Source: Bacillota bacterium
Lineage (GTDB): Bacteria > Bacillota > Clostridia > Christensenellales > UMGS416
Reading direction: 5' to 3'
NCBI GenBank assembly: GCA_023435705.1
Contig: JAEYRH010000005.1
Coordinates: forward strand, 1 to 64,000
Length of the DNA: 64,000 nucleotides
Numbering within the stretch: position 1 is the first letter of the stretch; every line of letters begins with the position of its first letter. The position numbers were made by a program, and so were the translations under genes. Of the stretch, positions 26,133 to 33,783 are shown piece after piece. Under the pieces are notes generated by a model. That model saw only the letters and a list, made by a program, of their open reading frames with translations, was not told the origin of the DNA and searched no databases.

Positions 26133-28445
26133 TCACTCCGGATCGTCCAGGCTGTTGCTATGGCCCAAATCACCGGATGGCGCAAATCCAAAGTGCCTCT
26201 TATAAGCCCTGCGGAATACCTGTGGAGAGTTGTAGCCCACCATCTGGGCAATCTCATTGATCCGAAAGCCGTGCTCAATCAGCTCCTGCGCTCTTTTCAA
26301 CCGGAGCTTTTCAACATACTTGGAGAAATTCTCACCGGAAATATGCTTGAATAGCTGAGACAAATACACCTCAGTAATGTGGAACACATTAGCCACCGAA
26401 GTGAGTGATAGCTGCGAATCCATATAATGCTCATTGATATATTGCTGTATCTGCGACTGTTGCGACATATTGCTCTGCCTGGCCGCGTCCTTGCTGTGAA
26501 TTGCCAATGCAACAAACGCTTCTTTCAGCAAGAACAGAATTTGAGGCAGATCTTCCCTTGCATCCAGCTTTGCTGAGATCTTTGTGCCAATCTTGATGAC
26601 CTTGTTGGAGTGGTTTTTGGTTTCGTTAAAGATTCGGATCAGCGTTGAGTTGACAGACAGCAGAAGATTATAGAATACCGGGTTAAATTCCTGCGACGTA
26701 ATGTGCGAATTCTCCCGTACAACTCGATCGAACGTTTCCTGGAGCTTCTCAACATTGCCGTCCCGCACAAATGCAATCATTTGGGACTCCAACTCAATTG
26801 GATAGGAGAAGTTTGATTTATCTGCCGATTGTGTTTTGACAAACCACTGCACCGTTGAGAAAGGATCCTTCTGCTTGTAGTTGATCGCAGTGAAAGCGTT
26901 GAGAAAACAGGATGGGATTTTCTGGATATCATCTGTGATATCACCGGCAAACGATACGCTCATCATAACATTTGTCATGAACTGCTCAACGGCATCCTGA
27001 GCGCTTCTATCCATGCGATCCAGAACCGATTTCAGTTTAGGGTCGTCGGAACTGATCAGCAACACCGTTCGTTCAAAATCCAGGTTATAGATACCCTGTA
27101 TGTCTTTGAAGTGCTGCGTAAGCACACTGTTTATGAATATCTTTTGCGCGCTGATATCCTCCAGTTTAGCATCTGAATTCAACTCATTGACCGACACGAT
27201 CAACACAACGTAGTATTTGGCACCCATATCTATGTTGATCTTCTTCAGATTTTCGGTAACTACCGCGGTGTCATGATATCCACCAATCAACAAATTATAG
27301 AATATGGATGTCTTAAGCTCCGGAATCTGATTATTCATTGCTTCCTGGAGTTTTTCGTTGTTTTCCACCAGATTGGAGATTTCATACTCGAAATCATTGT
27401 AAGAAAGGCTTAGGCTTTTGTTCTTCTCGGCAAACAGCACGAAGATATTGGAGATCGGCCTGCTCAATTTCGTCACAGAGGAAAAAACCAGAAAAGCACC
27501 GGAGAGAAACGTGAATAGAATCACCATACTTATGACAAAACGGATATTTGCTGTGGGCGCCAAAACCTGGCTTATAGGGAGGGCGGCAACATAGATCCAG
27601 TTCATTTTCGAGCCCTTATAATAGGTTACGAACATATCTTTGCCATCAATCTTCTGGGAAAAATATCCGCTTTGTTTGGTAAACTGCTTCATATCCATAT
27701 TGGGGTTGCTGATTCCCGATTGGTTGTTGTGTAGCACAGCTTTCCCACTGTCATCCAGAACATAAACATAACCAGAATCTTTATAAGGGATTTTGCTATA
27801 TTGATTCAATAAGTATTCTTCATCCAGATAGAAGAAGGCAACCCCCTTCGTATCTGAATCTGTGAGTGGCAGCGATACCGCATATACAATATAGTCCTTC
27901 GGCTGCCCCCCCTTCCTCACTGTCATATCTGCAATGACACTGTATCGGTATTTTGTGCTCAGAAATTTGGTCTTCCACTCTTCCAGAGACATGCCCTGGA
28001 CATTTTCATAAAAGTAATACCTGTCTAAAAACAACACATTGGTTGTGGAATCAATCAGAATGTTGTTTTTAACAGAATACAGCTGGATATTTTTGATGAT
28101 GTCATTTGCGAGTGTCAAAGACTTAATCTCGTTTTGTGCGTTTAGCATATCGGTTGTGGACGCCCCATCCTTCAGCGGGTTCACAAACATGAGAAAATGA
28201 TTCACGATTTGGTTTCCGTTGAGGTAAGTAATCAGGTTGTCCACATTCTGAAAGGTCTTCTGCACGGTTTCAGCGCTGTTCTCCAACACAGCAAGATTTT
28301 TTTCGTATGTTTGCTGATTGATGATTTGTATGCTGCTATAATATACTAGTATTAATGCAGATAATGGCACGATGAATACAGGCAACACCCGCAACAAAAA
28401 ACTCAAAAAGACTCTATTCAATTTTTTGGTCTTACGTGTTCTCAC
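26133..28445 (-). CDS. Membrane-anchored AraC-type regulator with extracytoplasmic sensor (YtdP-like)
   Basis: A 770-residue one-component regulator. It begins with a membrane segment (residues 11-32, FLLRVLPVFIVPLSALILVYY), then a dCache-like sensor domain outside the cell to about residue 290, a second membrane segment (FVISMVILFTFLSGAFLVFSSV), a cytoplasmic helical region and a C-terminal AraC domain (LSLTSVANVFHITEVYLSQLFKH; INEIAQMVGYNSPQVFRRAYKRHF). Start is GTG, 7 bp after GAGG. Relatives sit beside LplBC/YtcQ-type importers and activate them, which matches its position as first gene of this minus-strand cluster. Confidence 0.92.
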   Translation of the reverse strand: MRTRKTKKLNRVFLSFLLRVLPVFIVPLSALILVYYSSIQIINQQTYEKNLAVLENSAETVQKTFQNVDNLITYLNGNQIVNHFLMFVNPLKDGASTTDMLNAQNEIKSLTLANDIIKNIQLYSVKNNILIDSTTNVLFLDRYYFYENVQGMSLEEWKTKFLSTKYRYSVIADMTVRKGGQPKDYIVYAVSLPLTDSDTKGVAFFYLDEEYLLNQYSKIPYKDSGYVYVLDDSGKAVLHNNQSGISNPNMDMKQFTKQSGYFSQKIDGKDMFVTYYKGSKMNWIYVAALPISQVLAPTANIRFVISMVILFTFLSGAFLVFSSVTKLSRPISNIFVLFAEKNKSLSLSYNDFEYEISNLVENNEKLQEAMNNQIPELKTSIFYNLLIGGYHDTAVVTENLKKINIDMGAKYYVVLIVSVNELNSDAKLEDISAQKIFINSVLTQHFKDIQGIYNLDFERTVLLISSDDPKLKSVLDRMDRSAQDAVEQFMTNVMMSVSFAGDITDDIQKIPSCFLNAFTAINYKQKDPFSTVQWFVKTQSADKSNFSYPIELESQMIAFVRDGNVEKLQETFDRVVRENSHITSQEFNPVFYNLLLSVNSTLIRIFNETKNHSNKVIKIGTKISAKLDAREDLPQILFLLKEAFVALAIHSKDAARQSNMSQQSQIQQYINEHYMDSQLSLTSVANVFHITEVYLSQLFKHISGENFSKYVEKLRLKRAQELIEHGFRINEIAQMVGYNSPQVFRRAYKRHFGFAPSGDLGHSNSLDDPE

Positions 28446-28754
28446 ACCATTACCTCATGGATGAATCAGTCCTGATAACGATACAGTGCCATCATCACTC
28501 ATTGATTATACCTTATCAATATATTGCAGTAAACAAGGCTGGATACAATGTCCTATCAGATTATGCAAGGCCTATATATGTTGAATAACAAGAGCAAAGG
28601 TAACACCATGAACTGACCTCCAAAAGATAAACAAGGGATCGGATTAAGCAACCGTGAGGCTTGATGACTGTGCAGAGCAGGCGTCATTGTCTTTGGTGGT
28701 CATAATCTCCAGATGATCCGAAATCGAGTAGTTCATCGCGGCAATTCCTTTCAA

Positions 28755-29030
28755 AAAGTCATTACGTCGATGGGCTCGGTAGCTTTGCGTTGCTGTCTGC
28801 GTATTATTCCGACATGCCGTGTGACACTCACGGTTGGCAGGCAGCCTGCCGAATGGAGATGTGCGAGGATTGCAGAAGGTGTGAGAAAGCCTGTCCAACA
28901 GGGGCCATTGATAGGAGCCAGCGTGTCATCAACGCAGGCTTATGTATCACGCGGCATAATGAAAACCCTGCCAAAGTTTCCCGGATTTTGTCCTGACGCA
29001 CTTCCAAAACAGCATTATCGGCTGCATGTG
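28755..29030 (+). pseudogene. Fragment of a 4Fe-4S double-cluster (QueG-like) protein, frameshifted
   Basis: Translation gives VDGLGSFALLSAYYSDMPCD followed by MCEDCRRCEKACPTGAI and VINAGLCITRHNENP, the ferredoxin-type core of epoxyqueuosine-reductase-like proteins. A frame change near 28975 then restores FPDFVLTHFQNSIIGCM, the next conserved block of the same family. Nothing upstream of 28755 or beyond 29030 fits the family, so both ends are lost. It is a dead gene piece. Confidence 0.65.
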
Positions 29031-29190
29031 CTTCACCTTGCCATCGGAGCTGGCAATGGCCACACGATGGGTGCCTGCCTGTTTTGCAGGCAAATCCGGC
29101 AATGCCGGTGCAGCCGCCTCAGGCTCCACCTGGGCCGCCACAGCCGGATTGTGCCGGTCATCGCGGTGCTGCAGCAGGCATCTCATTACC
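29030..29190 (-). pseudogene. Fragment resembling the NifX/NifB cofactor-binding domain
   Basis: On the minus strand the reading HRVAIASSDGKVKHMQ follows an Ala/Pro/Glu-rich linker; VAIASSDGKV is the typical first strand of dinitrogenase iron-molybdenum cofactor domains. The similarity stops exactly where the iron-sulfur remnant on the other strand ends (about 29030), suggesting a deletion junction. Only about 15 residues are diagnostic. Confidence 0.4.
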
Positions 29191-29215
29191 CCCTGCCTTT
29201 TCCCCGATATAAAGG

Positions 29216-29238
29216 GTGGGCGTACACTGTACGCCCAC
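29216..29238 (-). terminator. Hairpin downstream of cysK
   Basis: GTGGGCGTACA (29216-29226) is the reverse complement of TGTACGCCCAC (29228-29238). On the minus strand the stem is followed by CCTTTATAT, a weak T-run, 53 bp after the cysK stop. Confidence 0.55.
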
Positions 29239-29291
29239 ATGCCGTTTCGTAATATTTAGGTTGAAGTTGGCCAGCTTGTCCAGCCGTAAGC

Positions 29292-30227
29292 TTAATCTTC
29301 CTGATACAGCACAGTGGAAAGATAGCGCTCGCCGGTGTCGGGCAGCACAACCACGATGGTCTTTCCCTTATTCTCCGGCCGCTTGGCAATCTCGGTGGCC
29401 GCAAATGCCGCAGCGCCGGAGGAAATGCCAACCAGAAGGCCCTCAGACTTGGCAAGCTTGCGGGAGGTGGCGAAGGCTTCGTCGTTTTTTACACGGAACA
29501 CTTCGTCTATGATCTCGCGATTCAACACATCGGGCACGAAACCGGGGCCGATGCCCTGGATCTTGTGGGGGCCGGGGTTGCCGCCGGACAGCACCGGCGA
29601 ATCGTTGGGTTCCACAGCGATCACCTGCACGCTGGGCTTCTTCTGCTTCAGTGCCTCGCCCACGCCGGTGATCGTGCCGCCGGTGCCCACACCGCTGATA
29701 AAGATATCAACCTTGCCATCGGTGTCGCGCCAGATTTCCTCCGCTGTGGTTGCCCGGTGGATAGCCGGGTTGGCTGGGTTCTTGAACTGCTGGGGCAAAA
29801 AGGAATTGGGCGTTTCCGCCGCCAGCTCCTCAGCCCGGCGCACGGCACCCTTCATGCCCTCGCTGCCAGGCGTTAGCACCAATTCAGCGCCCAGGGCTTT
29901 CAGCAGGTTGCGGCGCTCCACGCTGAATGTCTCTGGCATCAAAAGTATCAACCGATAACCCTTGGCCGCCGCTACGAAGGCCAGCGCGATACCCGTGTTG
30001 CCGCTGGTGGGCTCGATGATCACGCTGTCTTTGTTGAGAACCCCGCGATCTTCCGCGTCTTTGATCATTGCGTAGCCAATGCGATCCTTCACGCTGCCCA
30101 GCGGGTTGAAGTATTCCAGCTTCGCCAAAATGGTGGCCTCCAGGCCGTTGGCTGCGCCATAGTTGCCAAGCTCCAGCAGTGGAGTATTGCCGATGAGTTC
30201 AGTGAGGTTCTTTGCGATCTTTGACAT
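29292..30227 (-). CDS. cysK: Cysteine synthase A (O-acetylserine sulfhydrylase)
   Basis: A 311-residue PLP enzyme making cysteine from O-acetylserine and sulfide. It opens with IAKNLTELIGNTPLLEL, has Lys47 in NPLGSVKDR as the PLP Schiff base, PTSGNTGIALAFVAAAKGY for substrate binding and the phosphate-binding loop GVGTGGTITG. HKIQGIGPGFVPDVLNREIIDEV is diagnostic for CysK. The ATG at 30227 follows GGAGG by 8 bp. It is divergent from a CymR-like gene; in Bacillus and Staphylococcus, CysK binds CymR and tunes its DNA binding to O-acetylserine levels. Confidence 0.96.
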   Translation of the reverse strand: MSKIAKNLTELIGNTPLLELGNYGAANGLEATILAKLEYFNPLGSVKDRIGYAMIKDAEDRGVLNKDSVIIEPTSGNTGIALAFVAAAKGYRLILLMPETFSVERRNLLKALGAELVLTPGSEGMKGAVRRAEELAAETPNSFLPQQFKNPANPAIHRATTAEEIWRDTDGKVDIFISGVGTGGTITGVGEALKQKKPSVQVIAVEPNDSPVLSGGNPGPHKIQGIGPGFVPDVLNREIIDEVFRVKNDEAFATSRKLAKSEGLLVGISSGAAAFAATEIAKRPENKGKTIVVVLPDTGERYLSTVLYQED

Positions 30228-30272
30228 CGTATCTTCCTCCATTTAAATATTTATCATATCTGATTAGTTGGT

Positions 30273-30301
30273 ATTATAATATTCCGCACAGTGGCTGTCA
30301 A
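30273..30301 (-). promoter_or_regulatory. Consensus sigma-A promoter of cysK
   Basis: On the minus strand: TTGACA (30301-30296), 17-bp spacer, TATAAT (30278-30273), a perfect match at ideal spacing. The sequence between it and the cysK start, with ACCAACTAATCAG, is the likely place for the Rrf2-type regulator to bind. Confidence 0.85.
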
Positions 30302-30304
30302 TGC

Positions 30305-30333
30305 TTGATTTCAAGAAAAAATATCGGTATGAT
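30305..30333 (+). promoter_or_regulatory. Sigma-A promoter of the CymR-like gene
   Basis: TTGATT (30305-30310), 17-bp spacer, TATGAT (30328-30333). It is back to back with the cysK promoter, only 3 bp between the two -35 elements, so one bound regulator could affect both. Confidence 0.7.
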
Positions 30334-30361
30334 AGGAAATCATGTAGATGAGGTGCAACGA

Positions 30362-30808
30362 ATGAAGATTTCCACAAAAGGCCGTTATGGCCTGAGGGCC
30401 TTGCTGGACCTGGCCGTGCACACCGGTGAGGACAGTGTGACGCTGGCCCAGATTGCCGACCGGCAGGAAATCTCCGTGGGTTATCTGGAGCAGATCTTCT
30501 CAGCGTTGCGCAAGGCCGGCGTGGTTGTGGGCACAAAGGGCCCCCAGGGCGGCTATGTGCTAGGCCAACCAGCCAATAAAACACAGGTGCGGAAGCTGCT
30601 AGATATATTAGAGGGAGACCTTTTCACAATCACCGAGGATCGCGTGGAAGCCACCGATGCTGCCATCATGCAGGATACCATTCGCGAGCATGTGTGGGAC
30701 CGCATCACCGGTGCCGCCTCGCAGGCGCTGGATGGGCTGATGCTCAGCGATCTGGTAGATGCTTATGAAAAGTTCAAGATGAAGGATAGTTATATATTCT
30801 ATATTTAG
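30362..30808 (+). CDS. cymR: Rrf2-family transcriptional regulator, CymR-like
   Basis: A 148-residue winged-helix repressor. MKISTKGRYGLRALLDLAVH, then VTLAQIADRQEISVGYLEQIFSALRKAGVV (recognition helix) and GPQGGYVLGQP (wing) are canonical Rrf2 features. It contains no cysteine at all, so it cannot hold the Fe-S cluster of IscR; this is the CymR situation. The ATG at 30362 follows GAGGTG by 7 bp. Divergence from cysK supports a role in repressing cysteine synthesis and sulfur uptake. The name is by analogy to B. subtilis and S. aureus. Confidence 0.85.
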   Translation: MKISTKGRYGLRALLDLAVHTGEDSVTLAQIADRQEISVGYLEQIFSALRKAGVVVGTKGPQGGYVLGQPANKTQVRKLLDILEGDLFTITEDRVEATDAAIMQDTIREHVWDRITGAASQALDGLMLSDLVDAYEKFKMKDSYIFYI

Positions 30809-30905
30809 CCAAAATACATGATTCCTTTTTCACGTCGCACTTTGAGCCGGAACTGGCTGCTGTGCGTTACAATAATCCTCCAAGGCCGTAGGGCTTCATA
30901 AGTTT

Positions 30906-30927
30906 GGGCAACAATCAGGGCAACAAT
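30906..30927. repeat. Tandem direct repeat of GGGCAACAAT beside tRNA-Ser
   Basis: GGGCAACAAT occurs at 30906-30915 and 30918-30927, separated by CA, in a noncoding stretch on the 3' side of tRNA-Ser. Paired repeats of this type are arm-binding sites of tyrosine recombinases in some integrative elements of Firmicutes, so this may be an old integration scar. No integrase gene is present. Confidence 0.35.
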
Positions 30928-30980
30928 TTTACTATCTTAAGTGCTCTCCTGTTTGGAGAGGAGGCCATAACAAAAGCAAG

Positions 30981-31011
30981 AAGTCCCGGAAACCTACTGT
31001 TTCCGGGACTT
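30981..31011 (-). terminator. Terminator of tRNA-Ser
   Basis: AAGTCCCGGAAAC (30981-30993) pairs with GTTTCCGGGACTT (30999-31011): a perfect 13-bp stem with a 5-nt loop, followed on the minus strand by CTTGCTTTTGTT. Confidence 0.8.
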
Positions 31012-31022
31012 CTTGTGCTACT

Positions 31023-31112
31023 TGGCGGAGAGAGTGGGATTTGAACCCACGGTAGAGTTACCCCTACACATGATTTCCAGTCATGCTCCTTCGACCACTC
31101 AGACATCTCTCC
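31023..31112 (-). tRNA. tRNA-Ser(GGA)
   Basis: A 90-nt class II tRNA. The acceptor strands GGAGAGA and TCTCTCC pair, the anticodon arm CATGACTGGAAATCATG exposes GGA, a long variable arm (TGTAGGGGTAACTCTAC) is typical of serine tRNA, and the T loop GTTCAAATC is intact. CCA is encoded. Confidence 0.97.
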
Positions 31113-31215
31113 ATGCCGAATATTAGCTTAGATAGTATACAACAGGCCAAGTATGAAATCAAGTTTCGATCGCATGATTTTTATTGGAAAGAATAAAAAA
31201 TGGTCGAAATTGCTG

Positions 31216-31244
31216 TTGACAGTGCGGTGCTTCCTGCATATAAT
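31216..31244 (+). promoter_or_regulatory. Consensus promoter of tRNA-Asn
   Basis: TTGACA (31216-31221), 17-bp spacer, TATAAT (31239-31244), with the tRNA starting about 16 bp after the expected transcription start. Confidence 0.9.
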
Positions 31245-31266
31245 AAATCTCACGTGCCAATCACGT

Positions 31267-31341
31267 TCCTCAGTAGCTCAATGGCAGAGCACTCGGCTGT
31301 TAACCGAGGGGTTGTAGGTTCGAGTCCTACCTGGGGAGCCA
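31267..31341 (+). tRNA. tRNA-Asn(GTT)
   Basis: A 75-nt tRNA beginning TCCTCAGTAGCTCAATGGC. Acceptor strands TCCTCAG and CTGGGGA pair with one G-U; the anticodon loop CTGTTAA shows GTT; the T arm GTAGGTTCGAGTCCTAC is perfect; GCCA ends the gene. Confidence 0.97.
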
Positions 31342-31343
31342 AG

Positions 31344-31374
31344 GCGCCCTGTCAGATTGGCAGGGCGCTTTTTC
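31344..31374 (+). terminator. Terminator of tRNA-Asn
   Basis: GCGCCCTG (31344-31351) pairs with CAGGGCGC (31361-31368), followed by TTTTTC, three bases after the tRNA end. Confidence 0.9.
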
Positions 31375-31389
31375 ATTGAGGTTTGCAGA

Positions 31390-31884
31390 ATGTCTGCATG
31401 GCAACAATCTGATGGTATCACGGCAGGAGTCCGCGTGATCGTGCACAAAGCGAACCGCACGCTGGAGGTTTGGCGTGGTGGTGCGGTTTGCCTGTGTCTG
31501 CCCATCGCCCTTGGCAGCCAACCAGTTGGCCCGAAAAGGTGCCAAGGTGACGGCAAGACGCCTGAAGGCGATTATATTGCCTGCACGAGAAATGAAAAAA
31601 GCAAATATCACAGGTCCATTGGGATCAGTTACCCGAACCGGGCTGACGCTGCGCTTGCGCGGGCGGATCGGATCATCGACGAGATGCAATACAACGGCAT
31701 CACCACAGCCCTGAGCGCCGGTGCACGCCCACCGTGGGATACAGCCCTTGGCGGTGAAATCATGATTCATGGCGGTGGCACATCTTCTGATTGGACTGCA
31801 GGATGCATCGCCTTACAGGATGAAGACATGGACTTGCTGTGGGAGTTGGTGCCTGTCGGCGCAGAGATTACAATTCTTCCATAA
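31390..31884 (+). CDS. L,D-transpeptidase (YkuD domain) with intact active site
   Basis: A 164-residue YkuD-fold enzyme that would cross-link or modify peptidoglycan through a catalytic cysteine. The active-site block is EIMIHGGGTSSDWTAGCIAL, with His127 and Cys139. The strand VRVIVHKANRTLEVWRGG opens the fold and DGKTPEGDY is the conserved turn. There is no signal peptide or membrane anchor, unusual for a wall enzyme. The ATG at 31390 follows GAGG by 8 bp, 16 bp after the tRNA-Asn terminator. It is followed by a lipoprotein paralogue of the same fold. Confidence 0.85.
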   Translation: MSAWQQSDGITAGVRVIVHKANRTLEVWRGGAVCLCLPIALGSQPVGPKRCQGDGKTPEGDYIACTRNEKSKYHRSIGISYPNRADAALARADRIIDEMQYNGITTALSAGARPPWDTALGGEIMIHGGGTSSDWTAGCIALQDEDMDLLWELVPVGAEITILP

Positions 31885-31927
31885 CCAAACAGCGTGGTGC
31901 AGTGCTGCGAGAAAGGCAGATACACCA

Positions 31928-32611
31928 ATGAAACGGTTGGGCATACCAGTAACCCTCATTATTTTGTCAGCGCTCCTTTTGGCTGCTTGCGCCGCAAAGA
32001 CAGTGTGGTTGCCATTGTTTGATTCGCCGGATCCGAATAGAACGCCGGGGCTCATCGATGACCTATCCCCAACACCGAAGCCCAGTGATGGCAGCGAAGA
32101 CACCAGCAAGATCTTCAAAAACGACGTGGAATCGATGTCTGCTCCTCGTATTGTTGTCTATAAAAGCAAAAATGTGCTGGAGTTGTGGGATGGCGATACG
32201 CTGATGGCACGGCTAAAGGCCGCAATGGGGAAAAACGACGGCCCGAAGCAGAAAAGCGGAGACGGGAAAACGCCAGAAGGAACATACTATATCTGCAAAT
32301 CAATTGGCACAGGCCAATACTACAAGTCACTGTTTTTCAGCTATCCCAATGCAGACGACGCATTGGCCGGCCTGAATGATGAGAAGATCACCCAAGCACA
32401 GTATGACGAAATTGCCAGCGCCATCGACCGGCAGGAAATCCCCCTTTGGAACACCAAGCTGGGCGGTGAAATCGCCATCAGCGGCACAGGCACCATCGGC
32501 AAGGGGCTGGAGGGTAACTGGACCGGCGGAAATGTGGCGTTAAGCGATGAGGACATGGATTATCTGTTGAAATATGTAGCTCTTGGTGTGGAAGTAGAGA
32601 TCAACCCGTGA
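31928..32611 (+). CDS. YkuD-fold lipoprotein lacking the catalytic His and Cys
   Basis: A 227-residue lipoprotein (signal MKRLGIPVTLIILSALLL, lipobox LLAAC, Cys21) whose domain from residue 72 clearly parallels the preceding enzyme: RIVVYKSKNVLELWDGD, GDGKTPEGTY, FFSYPNADDAL, LGGEIAISGTG, NWTGGNVALSDEDMDYLL. At the active site, His is replaced by Ser185 (IAISGTG in place of IMIHGGG) and Cys by Asn202 (TGGNVAL in place of TAGCIAL). It cannot do the usual chemistry and may bind peptidoglycan or regulate its partner. It follows the active copy by 43 bp with AAAGG before the ATG. Confidence 0.85.
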   Translation: MKRLGIPVTLIILSALLLAACAAKTVWLPLFDSPDPNRTPGLIDDLSPTPKPSDGSEDTSKIFKNDVESMSAPRIVVYKSKNVLELWDGDTLMARLKAAMGKNDGPKQKSGDGKTPEGTYYICKSIGTGQYYKSLFFSYPNADDALAGLNDEKITQAQYDEIASAIDRQEIPLWNTKLGGEIAISGTGTIGKGLEGNWTGGNVALSDEDMDYLLKYVALGVEVEINP

Positions 32612-32625
32612 GAGTCACCTGATAC

Positions 32626-32659
32626 AAAACAGTCTGGAGCCAAGGCTCCAGACTGTTTT
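32626..32659. terminator. Bidirectional terminator between convergent genes
   Basis: AAAACAGTCTGGAGCC (32626-32641) and GGCTCCAGACTGTTTT (32644-32659) form a 16-bp stem with A-run on one side and T-run on the other, between the YkuD-like pair and degV. Confidence 0.92.
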
Positions 32660-32668
32660 CTTCATACT

Positions 32669-33532
32669 TTACCGAGGGCTGCCGAAACAGAATATCGCCA
32701 TTGTGCCAGGGCCAGAATGGGCTCCTACCACCGGGCCAACCGTGTGGATCAGCACCTCAACATCAGGTAGTTTTTCCTTGACCAGGCGCTCCACCTCCTG
32801 TGCTTCCTCCAACACGTCGCCGTGACTGATGAACACGGCCTTCACAGAGCCGTCATACCGCTCCACGATCTTGTCAACAATCGTCTGAAGCGCTTTTTTA
32901 CGGCCCATCACCTTTTCCATGGCGATCAGGCGGCCTTCATCATCCACATGCAGCACGGGCTTGATTTTCATCAAAGTGCCCAGGATGGCCTGTGCCGCGG
33001 AAACCCTGCCGCCCCGGCGGAGGTGGTTGATGTCGTCGACAGTAAACCAATGCACCAGGCGCAGCTTGTTCTTTTCCAGCCAGTCGGCCAGCTCCTCCGC
33101 ACCCATGCCGCCGTCACGCAGCCTGGCGGCCTGCCAAACCAGCAATCCCTCGCCCATCGAGGCGCACATGGAGTCAATCACATAGATCTTCCGCCCGGGG
33201 AACTCCTCCCTCAGTTGATCCGCCGCCTGCATCGCGCACTGGTAGGTGCCGCTGAGCGCAGAGGAGAAAGCGATGTAGACAATGTCCACGCCGTTTTCCA
33301 GATAGGTGCGGAAGTGGGTAAGAAACCTGTCGGTGTTGATCAGCGTGGTGCTGGGCATTTGGCCGGCACGAACCTTATCATAAAAGGTGTGCGGATCCAT
33401 GTCGGCACCGAAATTATCCCTGTATTCATTCCCCTCAAGGTTAAACAACAACGGAAGAGTATCCACACCCATGCTCTCAACGGTTTTTTGGGGCATATCC
33501 ATCGTGGAATCTGAAATGATTTTATATGTCAT
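32669..33532 (-). CDS. DegV family fatty-acid-binding protein
   Basis: A 287-residue DegV/FakB-type protein that binds a fatty acid and, in characterised relatives, presents it to the FakA kinase. It starts MTYKIISDSTMDMPQKTVES, has PSTTLINTDRFL (lipid-head TS motif region), IAFSSALSGTYQCA with the conserved SSxLSGTYQ segment, and RGGRVSAAQAILGTLMKIKPVL. AAGGAGG precedes the ATG by 7 bp. Monocistronic between a shared terminator and a divergent gene. Confidence 0.92.
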   Translation of the reverse strand: MTYKIISDSTMDMPQKTVESMGVDTLPLLFNLEGNEYRDNFGADMDPHTFYDKVRAGQMPSTTLINTDRFLTHFRTYLENGVDIVYIAFSSALSGTYQCAMQAADQLREEFPGRKIYVIDSMCASMGEGLLVWQAARLRDGGMGAEELADWLEKNKLRLVHWFTVDDINHLRRGGRVSAAQAILGTLMKIKPVLHVDDEGRLIAMEKVMGRKKALQTIVDKIVERYDGSVKAVFISHGDVLEEAQEVERLVKEKLPDVEVLIHTVGPVVGAHSGPGTMAIFCFGSPR

Positions 33533-33715
33533 GGGCAATCCTCCTTAGCGAGTACAACAACATTGTACTCAATATCATATGGTTACGCAAACCATATTTG
33601 CTTAATATTACCTGAATTTTACTTATATGTCCTAATGATTTTGAGATAATCCGTTACTACAGAGTATTCTGCCCCGATCATCCTCTTCCGACTCAAATGC
33701 CGTGTGGTGTGGCGG

Positions 33716-33743
33716 TTGCATTTGCTTCCTACTGTGCTATAGT
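33716..33743 (+). promoter_or_regulatory. Promoter of the DUF2161 gene
   Basis: TTGCAT (33716-33721), 16-bp spacer, TATAGT (33738-33743), about 40 bp before the start codon. Confidence 0.5.
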
Positions 33744-33783
33744 AAAACCAACCAACATGGATCAGTATGAGTATGGAGTTGCA

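Larger units (their letters stand above)
28446..29291. other. Gene-poor stretch with remnants between AraC regulator and cysK
   Basis: Carries a 5'- and 3'-truncated iron-sulfur protein fragment on the plus strand (28755-29030), a fragment resembling the NifX/NifB cofactor-binding domain on the minus strand (about 29030-29190) and a hairpin after cysK (29216-29238). The part 28446-28750 is the AT-rich upstream region of the AraC-type gene; I see no supported gene there. Confidence 0.6.

Noticed and set aside
28644..28736. A 30-codon frame on the minus strand (MNYSISDHLEIMTTKDND...) considered as a RiPP precursor
   Set aside because: It has only a weakly placed AAAGGA, no modifying enzyme nearby and no repeat of the peptide; it lies beside decayed sequence.
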